Part shown: positions 39,978 through 49,932 of the stretch, piece after piece | Position numbering within the stretch: the stretch's first letter is position 1 | Layout: every line of letters starts with the position of its first letter | Assembly: GCA_963575745.1 (NCBI GenBank) | Contig: CAUYUJ010009779.1 | Coordinates: 124,001-188,000, forward strand | Direction: 5' to 3' | DNA length: 64,000 bases | Source: Prorocentrum cordatum | Lineage: Eukaryota > Sar > Dinophyceae > Prorocentrales > Prorocentraceae | The notes under the pieces: generated by a model | What the model was told of the DNA's origin: nothing | Seen by the model: only the letters and a program-made list of their open reading frames with translations | Database searches by the model: none | Program-made: the position numbers and the translations under genes

Positions 39978-40574
39978 CGTAATCTCGCCCAACCCGTGCC
40001 GACACCGACACCAAGGACTTTTCCTCCTCCTCCTCCTCTCCTCCTAACTTTTTACATGTCTCGCATTGCATGAATCCAGACACCTCAGATCCTAGAGGCC
40101 ATGGCCTCACCCACCTGGTCTGCCCTAGGCCCGGACGCTGTCCGCAGCGGTGGTCGCATCGCATCGCATCGCATCGGTGCTTCCGCGTCGTTCTATCATG
40201 CGAGGTCAACCTTGAACGCCTTCGCCGACGTCGCCGGCATGCCATCGCCGCGTGAACTGACCGCTGCTTGGGACGCCGAAATCGCCACCTGCCCTGGCCG
40301 CACCGCCTCGCCGCCCGTGGGGAAACCCCTATAGGTACCGGTACCGCTACTCCCCGGACCTCTCCCGGGATGCGCTCTGACAAAACGAATCGAGGCGGAT
40401 CCAGCGGTGGTGACGAGGGCATCCCAGCCAGGAAATCCAAAAAGCAGGAACGCGGCAAGGGTAGCGGCATCGGCACCTTGTCCTCCTCTGAGTTCAGCCG
40501 CCGTCCGCGTCGCCGTTCGCTCCACTTCGGGGATCCTCTGACCCTGTCAATGCAAACCAGGGTCAGTCAGGCTT
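39978..40574. other. Gap without recognised gene
   Basis: A short TCC run at about 40023-40046 and four CATCG/GCATC units at 40155-40180. Frames on both strands are short. Confidence 0.5.
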
Positions 40575-40705
40575 TGCAAGATGCTACAAGATCCTGCAGG
40601 ATCCTGCGCCCAAGCCAGGGTCAATGCGACCCTGGCCCTGCAGGATCCTGCAGGGTCCGGCGCTCTGACTGACCCCTGTTTGCTTTGACCCCCGTCTCTT
40701 GAGCC
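40575..40705 (+). repeat. Dispersed repeat with GGATCCTGC palindromes, copy 2
   Basis: It shares CAAGATCCTGCAGGATCCTG, CCGGCGCTC and GACCCCTGTTTGC with 1685-1795. Here the palindromic part is doubled. Confidence 0.6.
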
Positions 40706-41136
40706 CCGACCACTGCTGAGCGCCAATGTCCTGGCCCAGCGCCCGGAGGCACATGCCCCCCAGCGCGGCCAGCAAATCTGGGCCGCGTGGCGCGCCACCT
40801 CGGTCTCGAGGTCGGCTGGCGGCCGTTGGCGGCGCGCACAAGGGGGTAGGGGGAGGGGGGGAAGACTTCCTAGAACGCGTCCCTCTGCGGCCCCGGCACT
40901 CGTCCCACTTTTGGACAGGTGGCCACGGGATCCTGGCGGGTGAGGTAGGTCGGAGCCCGCCGAAAACCATAGCCGGGCGGGGCCCGAACCGAGCTTACCC
41001 CCCTCCCTTCCTCGTCCTCCCTCCCTCCTCATTCGGCTACACGCAAGAGAGGCCCTGGGTAAGATCGAGGACCTTTGGCGCGCGACTTTTAGGAGCCGCG
41101 GTCGGGCCGAACACGAGCGCGCGAGACACTACTACT
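40706..41136. other. Gap without recognised gene
   Basis: G-rich with short G and C runs. No shared repeat or convincing frame. Confidence 0.5.
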
Positions 41137-41288
41137 AGGGGGCCACACGCGAACCCTACCCCTACCCCCCACGATTTCTGAGGGGGAGGGTGGGGTTCAC
41201 TTCGTCTGGGAGCTCCCGAGCGAAGTAAACCCCACCCTCCCCCTCAGAAATCGTGGGGGGTAGGGGTAGGGTTCGCATGTGGCCCCCT
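41137..41288. mobile_element. Near-perfect palindromic element, copy 3
   Basis: 152 bp. CCACGATTTCTGAGGGGGAG pairs with its inverse, and the centre is GGGAGCTCCC. Left flank is CTACT; right flank is AGCT, as in copy 2. Arms differ at only a few positions. Confidence 0.9.
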
Positions 41289-41398
41289 AGCTACCGCAGC
41301 GCGCTCGGCGATTGGGGGACCCCATTGGGCCCGCACCAGAGGTCGCTCAGGCGAAATGCGAAAGGCCACTCCCACGTTTGCTCCACTCCTCCCCTGAG

Positions 41399-41500
41399 CA
41401 TCGCTCGGACGTCCATTCCCCGTGTTTGTTTGGGTTTCGTGCGTTGTTTTTTCGCTGAATGATCAATGATGCTCCTCGATGGTTCTCGCCGAAGGAAAAT
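41399..41500. mobile_element. MITE, CATCGCTCGGACGT ends, right-truncated copy
   Basis: The left end CATCGCTCGGACGT and interior ATGATCAATGATGCTCCTCG are present. After CGCCGAAGGAAAA the sequence switches to family E (GGGGCCCTGGGACACAC), so the right end is lost. Confidence 0.75.
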
Positions 41501-41504
41501 GAAG

Positions 41505-41660
41505 GGGCCCTGGGACACACAAATAAATACACACAAATAAAAAGATTCCCCATATTTTCTTATTTTTTTGAGTTTTCGTCTTCCCTCCCACTTCCCATAT
41601 TTTCCCATATTTTCTGGGAATCGACGATTAACTGTGTCTGTGTGTTTCTCTCCCTCCTGA
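41505..41660 (+). repeat. Dispersed repeat family E, copy 2
   Basis: GGGGCCCTGGGACACACAAA, CACACAAATAAAAAG, CCCATATTTTCTGGGAATCG and ACGATTAACTGTGTCTGTGT follow in the family order. It directly replaces the end of the truncated MITE. Confidence 0.8.
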
Positions 41661-41779
41661 CAAGCGCGAGGAGGCGGCGGGCGGCACCGCCGCCGCCAGC
41701 CCCCCCCGGGCGGGCCTGACGAGCGCGTAGTTCGCGGCCCGCAGCCCCTCCTGCGGCGGAGCGGCGGAGGGCGGCGCGG

Positions 41780-42000
41780 GGAGCGTGTCGGGCGAAAGGG
41801 GGGGATGGCAAAGGGGGGGGTTTGAGAATCAGCTCGCGTGGCTGATTTTCCCGGCGCCTCCCGGCGCCGGAGACGACGATGTGTCGAGGAAGGGGCCCCT
41901 CGGTGGGGCCGAAACCAGCTGCAGGCAGCAAATTTCGTACCCCCCCCTTTCCCAATCCCCCCATTTGCTCCGGCCCGATGGGAGCGTGGGCGGCGGCAAC
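41780..42000 (+). repeat. Dispersed copy of family A
   Basis: GAGAATCAGCTCGCGTGGCT, CCGGCGCCTCCCGGCGCCGG, GGGCCCCTCGGTGGGG and CCAGCTGCAGGCAGCAAATT are in the same order as in the 344-bp tandem unit at the left end. Confidence 0.75.
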
Positions 42001-42163
42001 GGCGGCGACGGCCACGCCGCAACCGAGAACGGTGAGAACGGGCAACGGCGGCGACGGGTGCCAGGGTACGACGAGAGCGTCGACGACGATGCTGGCGCGT
42101 GTAACTCATGGAGGGGGGGAATGTTCGTGCTTCTCGCCCTTCTTAGGCCTCCGGTGGGTGTGC

Positions 42164-42428
42164 GCCATGGCTTTGTGGGCCCCGGAAACAGCAGGGCCCT
42201 TTTTTCACCGTTTCCAAGAAAATGTACCTTGAAAATGGAAACGGGAAAAAAACGGCGACCGGAAACGGCAAAAAAACGGCTCCAAAATTGGAACCTGAAC
42301 CGGAACCGGCCAAAAAACGGCGACGGAACGGGTTAAAAAAACGGCGTCGGAACCGGCAACAAAAACGGCAAAATGGAACCGGTCAAAAAACGGCCCTGTC
42401 GTTTCCAGGGCCCACTAAGCGCCATGGT
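42164..42428. mobile_element. Foldback element filled with AAAAAACGGC repeats
   Basis: GCCATGGCTTTGTGGGCCCC and GGAAACAGCAGGGCC at the left pair with GGCCCTGTCGTTTCC and GGGCCCACTAAGCGCCATGG at the right. Between them about eight loose units of GGAACCGGCAAAAAACGGCG occur. Single copy. Confidence 0.7.
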
Positions 42429-42499
42429 GGCCACGGCCGGCTGCGGCTCGAAATCCAGGCCATCAGTTTTGACTGCACCAGGGGGCCTCATCTGAAGGG

Positions 42500-42657
42500 G
42501 AACTGGGACACACAAATAAATACACACAAATAAAATCGTCCCCCATATTTTCCCATATTTTCATGGTTTTTGTTTTCACCCCCCCTTCCCATATTTTCCC
42601 ATATTTTCTTGGAATCGACGATTAATTGTGTCTGTGTGTTTTTTCCCCTCCTGATCA
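42500..42657 (+). repeat. Dispersed repeat family E, copy 3
   Basis: ACTGGGACACACAAATAAAT, CCCATATTTTCCCATATTTT, CTTGGAATCGACGATTAATT and GTGTCTGTGTGTTTTTTCCC occur in the family order. Confidence 0.8.
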
Positions 42658-42804
42658 TCCCCTCTCGCCAGACGGTGGCTGCCCACAGCGAGCAAAAAGC
42701 GTCCCTCCCCTCGGCGCTCGGCCCGGCGGAGAAGGACGTTGCCAACAGGACGAGTGAAGCCGCCGAGGGGGACCTCTCAATCGAGCTCGAGTTGTTTTTG
42801 TTTT

Positions 42805-42805
<1 letters not shown>

Positions 42806-42861
<56 letters not shown>

Positions 42862-42862
42862 T
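42806..42862 (+). repeat. (GTT)n microsatellite
   Basis: About eighteen GTT triplets. Confidence 0.95.
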
Positions 42863-44115
42863 TTCAGCGCTATTTTGGAGAAGAGGGGGGAAGAGGCGAA
42901 AGCGAGCTCGAGTTTCTGGTGGCCGTGGCGGCTGGCACCCGTGGCGATCTCCTCCGCGGACACGTCCACCAGATCTGGTTTCTCGAGCCACCTCGTGCGC
43001 CCGTGGGTGGGAGGCAGATGAAGTTGCCATTCGCGGTGCTGGCCTCACATCTGCTGCACTCAGCACAGCACGACTTCGCCCCGATTTCGTGCTCTGCTCA
43101 TCGAGGCAACGTATTCTATCCAGCTCTTTCTGCTTGACTCTCCCATGCAATGCCGCCATCCGAACATCCAAAGCATACGGTCCCCGCATTGTGAGACAAC
43201 GAAACTCGAAAACGAAAACGAACGCAGGCGAGAAAATTGCAGATTGCGAAAACGAAAACGAAGGCCCGCTGGAAAAGTATCGGAATTAGAAGCCCCAAGC
43301 ACGCGCCCGCCGCCGTCCCGCGTGCCCGCCCCCTCCCGTGCTCGCCCCCCCCCCACACCACCCCTCGCACACCACCCCAAGAGAAATTCAAACGACATTG
43401 GACCCTCGGGAATTCCAATCGGGAGTAAGGAAAACGATGACGCGCTTGCGTTTCCCGTGATTTAGCGGGGCGCGAGCCGCAGCGCTGTCTGATTCAATTT
43501 GTAAATCGAATGCCACGGGCTAAAGCAACGCTGACAAAACGAATGAAAACAACGAACGGCTCTGACGAGTTGAAGATACAAACAACGAAAACGAATGGCC
43601 GCCCGACGCTGGAACATGTCAACAAAAACGACAACGAATTCTAAGGAAAGGGAAACAAGTTCCGTCATTTCGCTGTGCTGGACCAGTAGGGCCCTGCAGG
43701 ATGAGAACGGGCGGAAGCGTCAGCGGTAACTGGACATACCTCCGTGCTGGCAAGATTATTCAACTGTCGCATCGACATACGTGGCCAGCTTTTTATGCGG
43801 CCCCCCTCCATGACGAACGACGTCGACTGAATGCACAGAGGGAATAAGGACGAGGAGTGAGGAGAACGATTAGAGGGGGCCACGACTCCGGCGCTGACGA
43901 CTACGCCGACGAGGATGCTGACGCCACCGTCGACGACTCCGCCGCCGCCGTCGCCACTGCCGTCGTCGGAGGCAGCGCCGTGCTCCTCGTCGACGGTGCC
44001 GGCGCTGGCAATCGGCGGTGGTGGCGGCATCGGCGCGCTCGTCGCGTCGTCATCGTCTCGGCGGCGGCGCTGGCGCCAGCAATTGAGCAGGAACGGAGCG
44101 TCCCGGCATTCCTAT
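42863..44115. other. Gap without recognised gene
   Basis: CGAAAA/AAACGAAAACG units are common at 43195-43265 and 43500-43640. A C run lies near 43347-43354. 43890-44080 is rich in CGACG and GGCGGCG. No convincing protein. Confidence 0.5.
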
Positions 44116-44282
44116 AGTCCTACCACGAAATGTTCTAAAACCCAAAACATGTTAAAATAACAAAAGCAATGTTCTTAGAAAATAAGCCCGATGTGTTCGA
44201 ACAAGACAGTTCAGGCCAAAAGTGTTCTAAGAACATCTCGTGGGAACCACAAGAGGTTCTCAGAACATTGTTTCGTAGGACT
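44116..44282. mobile_element. MITE with AGTCCTAC...ATGTTCT ends
   Basis: AGTCCTACCACGAAATGTTCT (44116-44136, with two extra bases) pairs with AGAACATTGTTTCGTAGGACT (44262-44282). A second palindrome, GTGTTCTAAGAACATC, lies inside. AT-rich relative to its surroundings. Single copy in the window. Confidence 0.65.
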
Positions 44283-44440
44283 GGTGGCGAGCCAGGACGC
44301 TTCGCCACTGCTTGAAGCAGTGCACTCGTCGCCGTCGTCGGCGACCGTGGCGTGCGTCGGCGTCGCCAGCGGGGACGCCAGCGGCGGCGGCATTGGCGCC
44401 GTGGCCGTCGGCGCGGCCCCCCCCCGAGCGCCAAAGTCGG

Positions 44441-44639
44441 CGACTCCGAAGGGTGTGGTTTGCAAAGGGTGTGGTTTGCAACCGGCACCCTGAGGGACAC
44501 CCTGAGGGGCGGGCGAGGGCCTCGACAGAGCTCTCCGCCGCGCCCCGAGGAGGCCCGGCGAGGACAGCGTCGTGCCCCCCAGGCCCCGACGGTGCCGACC
44601 GCAAACCACACCCCGGCGTAACCACACCCTCTGTAGTCG
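44441..44639. mobile_element. Foldback element with GGGTGTGGTTTGC ends
   Basis: CGACTCCGAAGGGTGTGGTT and the doubled GGGTGTGGTTTGC at the left pair with GCAAACCACACCCCGGCG and AACCACACCCTCTGTAGTCG at the right. CGCCAAAG occurs just outside both ends (44430-44437 and 44641-44648). This could be an 8-base target duplication of hAT type, offset by a few bases. Confidence 0.65.
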
Positions 44640-44820
44640 CCGCCAAAGGGGGCGCTCCTGCGGCAGCGCGCCGCCGGGCCGGCCGCGCGCCAGGAGGCCG
44701 CCCGCGTCGTCGACGAGGACGAAGGACTCGAAGTCCTGCGCCGCCCCCGCCGCCCCCGCCGCGGCGCGCGCCACCGCCCGCGCCCCGTCGGCCGCCGCCG
44801 CCGCCGCCGCTCCCACTGGC

Positions 44821-44942
44821 CATCGCTCGGACGTCCATTCCCTGTGTTTTTTTTCGGTGTCGTGCGTGTTTTTTTCGCCAAATGATCAAGGATGCTCCTC
44901 GATGGTCCTCGCCGAAGGAAAAATGCACACGTCCGAGCGATG
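44821..44942. mobile_element. MITE, CATCGCTCGGACGT ends, copy 4
   Basis: Perfect 14-base inverted ends at 44821-44834 and 44929-44942. The interior has TTTTCGGTGTCGTGCGTG, an 8-base T stretch and ATGATCAAGGATGCTCCTCG. 122 bp; the best-preserved copy in the window. Confidence 0.9.
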
Positions 44943-45138
44943 CCAAGTCCCACCTCCGCCGCAGTCGTGGTCGCCGTCATCGTCGCCGCCGCCGTCGTCT
45001 GCATCGCCGACGTCCTGCGAACACGTCGTCGTCGCCGCAGCCACAAGGATCCTCGTCGACGTCCGCCCACGCCGTCGACGAGCACGACGGGTCCAAACAC
45101 AAACAATTCCGCCGCTCGGAACCGTCCCACGGGGCTGT

Positions 45139-45311
45139 TCGGCGGCGAGCCTGGGGGGGACGTGAGAAGGGGCGGGCCTTCTCAGAAGGCTCGGAAGTTC
45201 TCGGGTCTTCTGAGAAGTTTCCCGAGGCTCCCCCGAAGACGCAGAAAAAAACCCAGCCGCCTTCTGAGAAGGCCTTCTCCTGATCAGTGCCCCCCCTCGC
45301 TCGCCGCCGAC
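45139..45311. mobile_element. Foldback element, TCGGCGGCGAGC family, copy C
   Basis: Ends TCGGCGGCGAGC (45139-45150) and GCTCGCCGCCGAC (45299-45311). The interior carries CTTCTCAGAAGGC and CTTCTGAGAAG palindromes. Confidence 0.75.
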
Positions 45312-45515
45312 TGGTGGCCATCGTCGACGCCGTCGCCGCCGTCCTAATAATCGTCGTCGTCGTCGTTCCAAGTTAGCTGGGCCCTCGGCTCGCTTTGGAC
45401 CTGCATGGGTAGGCCCGTCTCGCCGAGGCTGGGCACGCCTCGAGGCCCTGGCCAGAGACTTCGGCGCCGCAGTCCACGCCCTGCTTCGAGGGGCAACGAT
45501 AGCGGGGGACTGGCA
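45312..45515 (-). repeat. Dispersed repeat family D, copy 2 (inverse)
   Basis: On the minus strand: CAGTCCCCCGCTATCGTTGC, GGGCCTCGAGGCGTGCCCAG, CCAAAGCGAGCCGA, a (GAC)n run and GATGGCCACCAGTCGG, matching 18945-19166. Confidence 0.75.
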
Positions 45516-45980
45516 CAGGGTGGAACATCGACCTGGAATCGATGATATAGCGCAGATGGATCGGCGATAGCCGATACGTTCCCGATAGCGAATCCGCACG
45601 TTCCTGGGCGGGGTGGAGCTGCCCCTAATCCCTCCACCTCAGACAGGGCCACAGGAGCGCAGTTGCGCTCCAAGGTCGTCGCCTCCTCCTCCTCCTCGCC
45701 AATGGTCCATTCCTCCTTCTCCTCGCTCCGCCCCCTCTTCTCGCCGCAGACTTCCCCATTGGGCTTCTTCGGAAGAAACGTGGGGGTGGACAGTCGACGC
45801 TCTCCAACAGAAAAATACGTGCGCGTCCGAAATTTAGGAGGCCCCACGGGGAAGGCGGAGACACTAGGCTTTCCGGAGTCTTCGGCGGCTGATGAAAAGC
45901 GGTCCAAAGAGGTCGTCGGTCGGTCGCCACCTCCTCCTTCTCATATCCCTCCTTCCATCTTGCGCCTCTCCATCCCCGTC

Positions 45981-47065
45981 CATTCCTTTCCTTATGAATA
46001 ACTCTTCCCTTTCGCACCCCGGAACGTGTCAGTAGGGCAGGCTAGGCGTTTCACCTCCTCACCATTTGCGATTCTGACGCTTAGAAGTTGGAGCACTTTC
46101 ACGGATGGCTGGCAGGTGGCTCTCAAACTGTGGCTCTCACACCAGCGCCGCGCAACTTCGAGTCAAAACGTTGCGACAACTCCACGGATGGCGGGCAGGT
46201 GGATTCCAAAAAGTCTCTCTCGCCTTAGCGCCGCGCACACTCGTCTAACAAACATTGCAAGAGTTCCACGTATGGGGAAACCATCGGTGAAAAATGCCGC
46301 TCTCGCCCCAGCGCCGGGCGCATGGGTCAGAAAAATTTGAATGGAACTTCACGGATGGAAGGCGGTTCCTTTTTACAATCTGGTTCCCGCTTTAGCGCCG
46401 CGCACGTTCGTCTGTCACGTTTACCGAAAACTGTGCGGCTGTAGCTCCGGCCTGAGCGCCGCGCACATTCGTCTTCAAGATCCTGCAAGAGCTTTACGGA
46501 TGGAAGCCCGGTTATGTTCAAAATGAAGACCTCCCCTGAGCGCCGTGCACATTCGTCATCAAATTCTCGCCAAAGGTTCATGCATGGAGGGCGGGTGATT
46601 TTGCTGTGTGGCTCTCGCCTTAGCGCCGCGCGCGTTGGTCTTCAAACTTTGCAAAGAGTTTCACGGGTGGAGGGCGGTTCTTCTCACAGTGTGGCTTTCG
46701 CCGAAGAACGCGCGCACTCATTCAACTTTCGCGAGCGCTTTCGCGGATGGAAGGCGGAGGGTGTTCGCAATGTTGTTCTCACCTAAGCGCTGCGCACATT
46801 CGTTGGACTACAACAGCTTAACGGACTATTAGGTAGACATTCCAGAAACAGTGTTCGAGCATTGTTTAAGATTGTCAGGCCTTAGCAATCACATGTACTC
46901 GTGGTGTTGAAGTCACAAGAGTGGTGTTATGACACGATGCAGGACCGTAAGGACACAAGACGCAATATTTTTCGCGGCGTGTAAGTCCAAGGGGTGGTGC
47001 CTTTGCGCGATTGAGGACTCTCAGACGGCTGTCTTCCAACGAGACACTTCCAGCAGTGAAGATAA
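45981..47065 (+). repeat. Family C element with ~81-bp minisatellite, copy 3
   Basis: CATTCCTTTCCTTATGAATA opens it. About nine minisatellite units follow (46040-46830), with GCGCCGCGCACATTCG cores spaced 63-85 bases. The tail has CGTGGTGTTGAAGTCACAAG and CGGCTGTCTTCCAACGAGAC. It follows a pyrimidine-rich stretch (45680-45980), as in copies 1 and 2. The array is longer than in those. Confidence 0.8.
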
Positions 47066-47159
47066 ACCCCACCAGCCCTTCCAAAACCTCTCCTCCCTTC
47101 GAGGAGTGGTGCTCTCCCCCTCCCCTCCCTGTGTTATGGGGTTTTGCGAGCGGCCAGGC

Positions 47160-47890
47160 GCCCAATATGGCCCAAGATGACTCCAAGAGGGCCTCCGATG
47201 GTTCAAAATGTCTTCTAACATGCCTTGAAGAGGCTAGGCTCTAAGAGAGCCACAAAATGGTCCCAAGTGCTCCGGAGCCCCCTCGGGACCCCCCCAAGGT
47301 CAAACTCATCAAAATACAGAAAAACCATGAAGGATGTTTGCCTTCTCGCTGTTTGGCTTCCGATGCGCTTTTGGGACCTCAAAAAAGCCCCAAGGGGGCC
47401 CAAGAGAGCTCAACGAGGGGCCCAAGAGGACCCTCAGACGGCCCCAAGAGCGCCCAAGCGCGGTCCAAGAGAGCTCCAAGAGGGGACGATTTTGCTGGTC
47501 CCAGAGGGGCTAGGAAAATCGAGTACCCCCTCCCTTTTGATCGATGGCCTCAAACATGGCCTCAAGAGGCCCTCCAGGGCCCACAAGAGAGCCACAAGAG
47601 GGCTTCAAGAGGGCCCCAAGATCCCCACACGAGCTCCAAGAAGACCCCAGGATCCCCCTAACGATTTCCAAGAGGGCTCCAAACGGCGATTCGAGTGTTC
47701 TGCCCTTGTCCTCGTTGTCCTCCTCCTCCTCCTCGTTATCGTCCTCGTCCTTGCCTTGATGGCCCTTCTCCTTTTCCGCCTCTTCTTCCTCTTCCTCGTC
47801 GTCTTGGTCGTCGTGGTCGTGGTCGTGGTCGAGGTCGTGGTCTCCTCCTCCTCCTCCTCCTCCTCCTCCTCCTCCTCCTCCTTACCTCGC
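47160..47890 (+). repeat. Degenerate CCAAGAGGGCC repeat ending in (CTC)n, copy 1
   Basis: Units such as CCCAAGAGAGCTC and CCAAGAGGGGCCC recur with 10-12 base spacing. TTTGGCTTCCGATGCGCTTT at about 47352 is shared with 49362. The array passes into CTCGTCCTCC and GGTCGTGGTCGTG tracts and a pure CTC run (47845-47882). Confidence 0.7.
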
Positions 47891-48174
47891 CCCCACGCGG
47901 GCCTGAGGGGTGGCCCGAATAGGCCCTCCAAGGCCACCCCCTTGCTCCCGAAGAACTCTCTGTTCACCCCTGGTTGCCTGCCTCTGTTTCGCTGTATGTG
48001 TATCTTCGTCCTGCCTCCCGTCAGCTCTCACGGGCAGGGTGTCTAAATGGGCTGGTGGGGATATGCGAAGCGTGAAGAATTCTTGTAGGGACCTCTGAGG
48101 AGGGAACTTTGCGGGGGGGGGTTATTGCAACATCGTTGATGCGCCTTGGGTTTTCACTGGCTTTCCCCCTCCCT

Positions 48175-48330
48175 CTCCTCCTCCTCCTCCTCCTCCTCCT
48201 CCTCCTCCTGCCTCCTGCCCCCCCCTCCCTCCGTTCTGCTCCCCCTCATCCCAATTCCAACAACCCTCTGAGTGAAGGCGGTTTAGCTCCTCCGCCCCCC
48301 TTCTTCCCCTCCGGGGACGTGTTTACTACT
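48175..48330 (+). repeat. (CTC)n with CGGGGAC block
   Basis: A CTC run at 48176-48208, then CCCCCTTCTTCCCCTCCGGG, similar to the block at 34065-34090. Confidence 0.6.
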
Positions 48331-48579
48331 GTCTCCTATCAATGAACACCCCCTCCCCGAGGCGACAGGCAGCCAACCAGGACCAATGAGGACCCCCCCC
48401 ACATCCCTGTCAAAAAACAATGTGGAGCCCGTTTTGGGGCAACATATTGGGTCATGATCGGGAGGCCCGCGAGCTGTTTGCGCCTAGCAAACCTTGGTTG
48501 GAAACCAAAGAAAGGGCGCTTCAGTATACTAAGAAGATATGCGTGCCGAATCCCTTGGCACGGCGAGTTGTTTTTTGAA

Positions 48580-49060
48580 CGGGACGGCACGGGTGCCCGC
48601 ATATCGCCTGCTGCGCGCAAGGCCAGCATATGTTAAACCAATAAAAATAAACTTCCAGGTAAAATCTTGATACACACGATCACTGTTTATTAAGTTCTGA
48701 TTGGGACGGCGGGGGTGCTAGCATATTGCCTGCTGTGTGCAGGCCCACCAGACACTATGATAGCCATCCCGGCGCGATTGCGCACTCGATTTCGAAGTGG
48801 GGTGGTGGGGGCCGGCACGTTTCTCGATGTGTACTGCCACGCGCGCAGGCGCACCTGGCACACTCTGCGCGTGCCCCGAACGTGGCGCACCTGGCGCGCG
48901 CGTGCCTCGCACGCTTGGGCGACAGGGGTGCCTGGCGCACCTGGCACGCGTGGCGCACCTCACCCCAGCTTTACACACATGGGGTCTGTATTGGTTCCCA
49001 GTAGCTGCCCATCCAGAGACGACCGCTGAACATGCTGAGGCACGGGTGCTACTTATGTGT
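48580..49060. other. Gap with short repeats
   Basis: GACGGCACGGGTGCCCGCAT and GACGGCGGGGGTGCTAGCAT (48582 and 48707), each followed by a GCCTGCTG block, are two related pieces. 48845-48965 repeats GGCGCACCTGGC at least six times. No gene. Confidence 0.55.
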
Positions 49061-49169
49061 TGGGAGGCCGAGTGGGAGTGAGCGAGACAGCTTGCGGGCG
49101 AGGAGGGTGTCTTGACCCCTCCCCCTTACCCCCGCCCTTCATATGGACGGGGGGGCGCGATGTGTCAGA

Positions 49170-49930
49170 GTGTCCACGTTCGCCCAAGATGGCTCAAAGA
49201 GGGCTCCGATGCTCCAAGATGGCCTCCAAGACAGCCGACGATGGCTAAAGATGGTTTCCCATATGCCTTCAAGAGGCCCAAGATAATCAAAAAACGTTTC
49301 TGAATGCCCTCGGAGCCCTCTCGGGACCTCCCAGAGAAGCCAAGATACATTCATGCCTTTTGGCTTCCGATGCGCTTTGAGGCCTGCAGATGGCCCACGA
49401 CAGCCCCAAGCTGGGCCCAAGAAGCCCTCAAGACAAGACGGCCCCAAGAGAGCCCACGATCGCCCCAAGAGGCCCCCAAAGGCGGGGGCCACAAAAAGGG
49501 GGGAAGGGGGGAGGCTAAACCGTAGGACTCCTCTGATTTGACCGACGCCTTCCACGATAGCCTCAAGAGGCCCTCCAGGGCCCCCGAGATGCCCCCAAGA
49601 GAGCCCCAAAAAGGCCCCGATACCCTCCAACAAAACTCCGAGAGGACCCCACGACCCGTCAAAAAAGACACAAGATGGCATAGAGATATCCCCAAGAGGA
49701 CCCGGAAAGGGCCGAATACTACTCCAGGATGGCTCCAGGAGTCCTCGTCCGAGTCAAACTTAACCTCGTCCTCGTACACCTCGTCCTAAACGTCTTCTTG
49801 CTCCTCCTCCTCCCCGTCCTCCCCGTCATGTCCTCGTCGTCATCGTCCTCCTCCCTTCTCCTCCTCATGTTCTTCCTCCTCCTTTCCCCTCCTCCTCCTC
49901 CTCCTCCTCCTCCTCCTCCTCCTCTTCTTC
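49170..49930 (+). repeat. Degenerate CCAAGAGGGCC repeat ending in (CTC)n, copy 2
   Basis: Same unit type as 47160-47890 and the same internal block TTTGGCTTCCGATGCGCTTT. It passes through CTCGTCCTCGTACACC into TCC repeats at 49800-49925. Confidence 0.7.
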
Positions 49931-49932
49931 TG

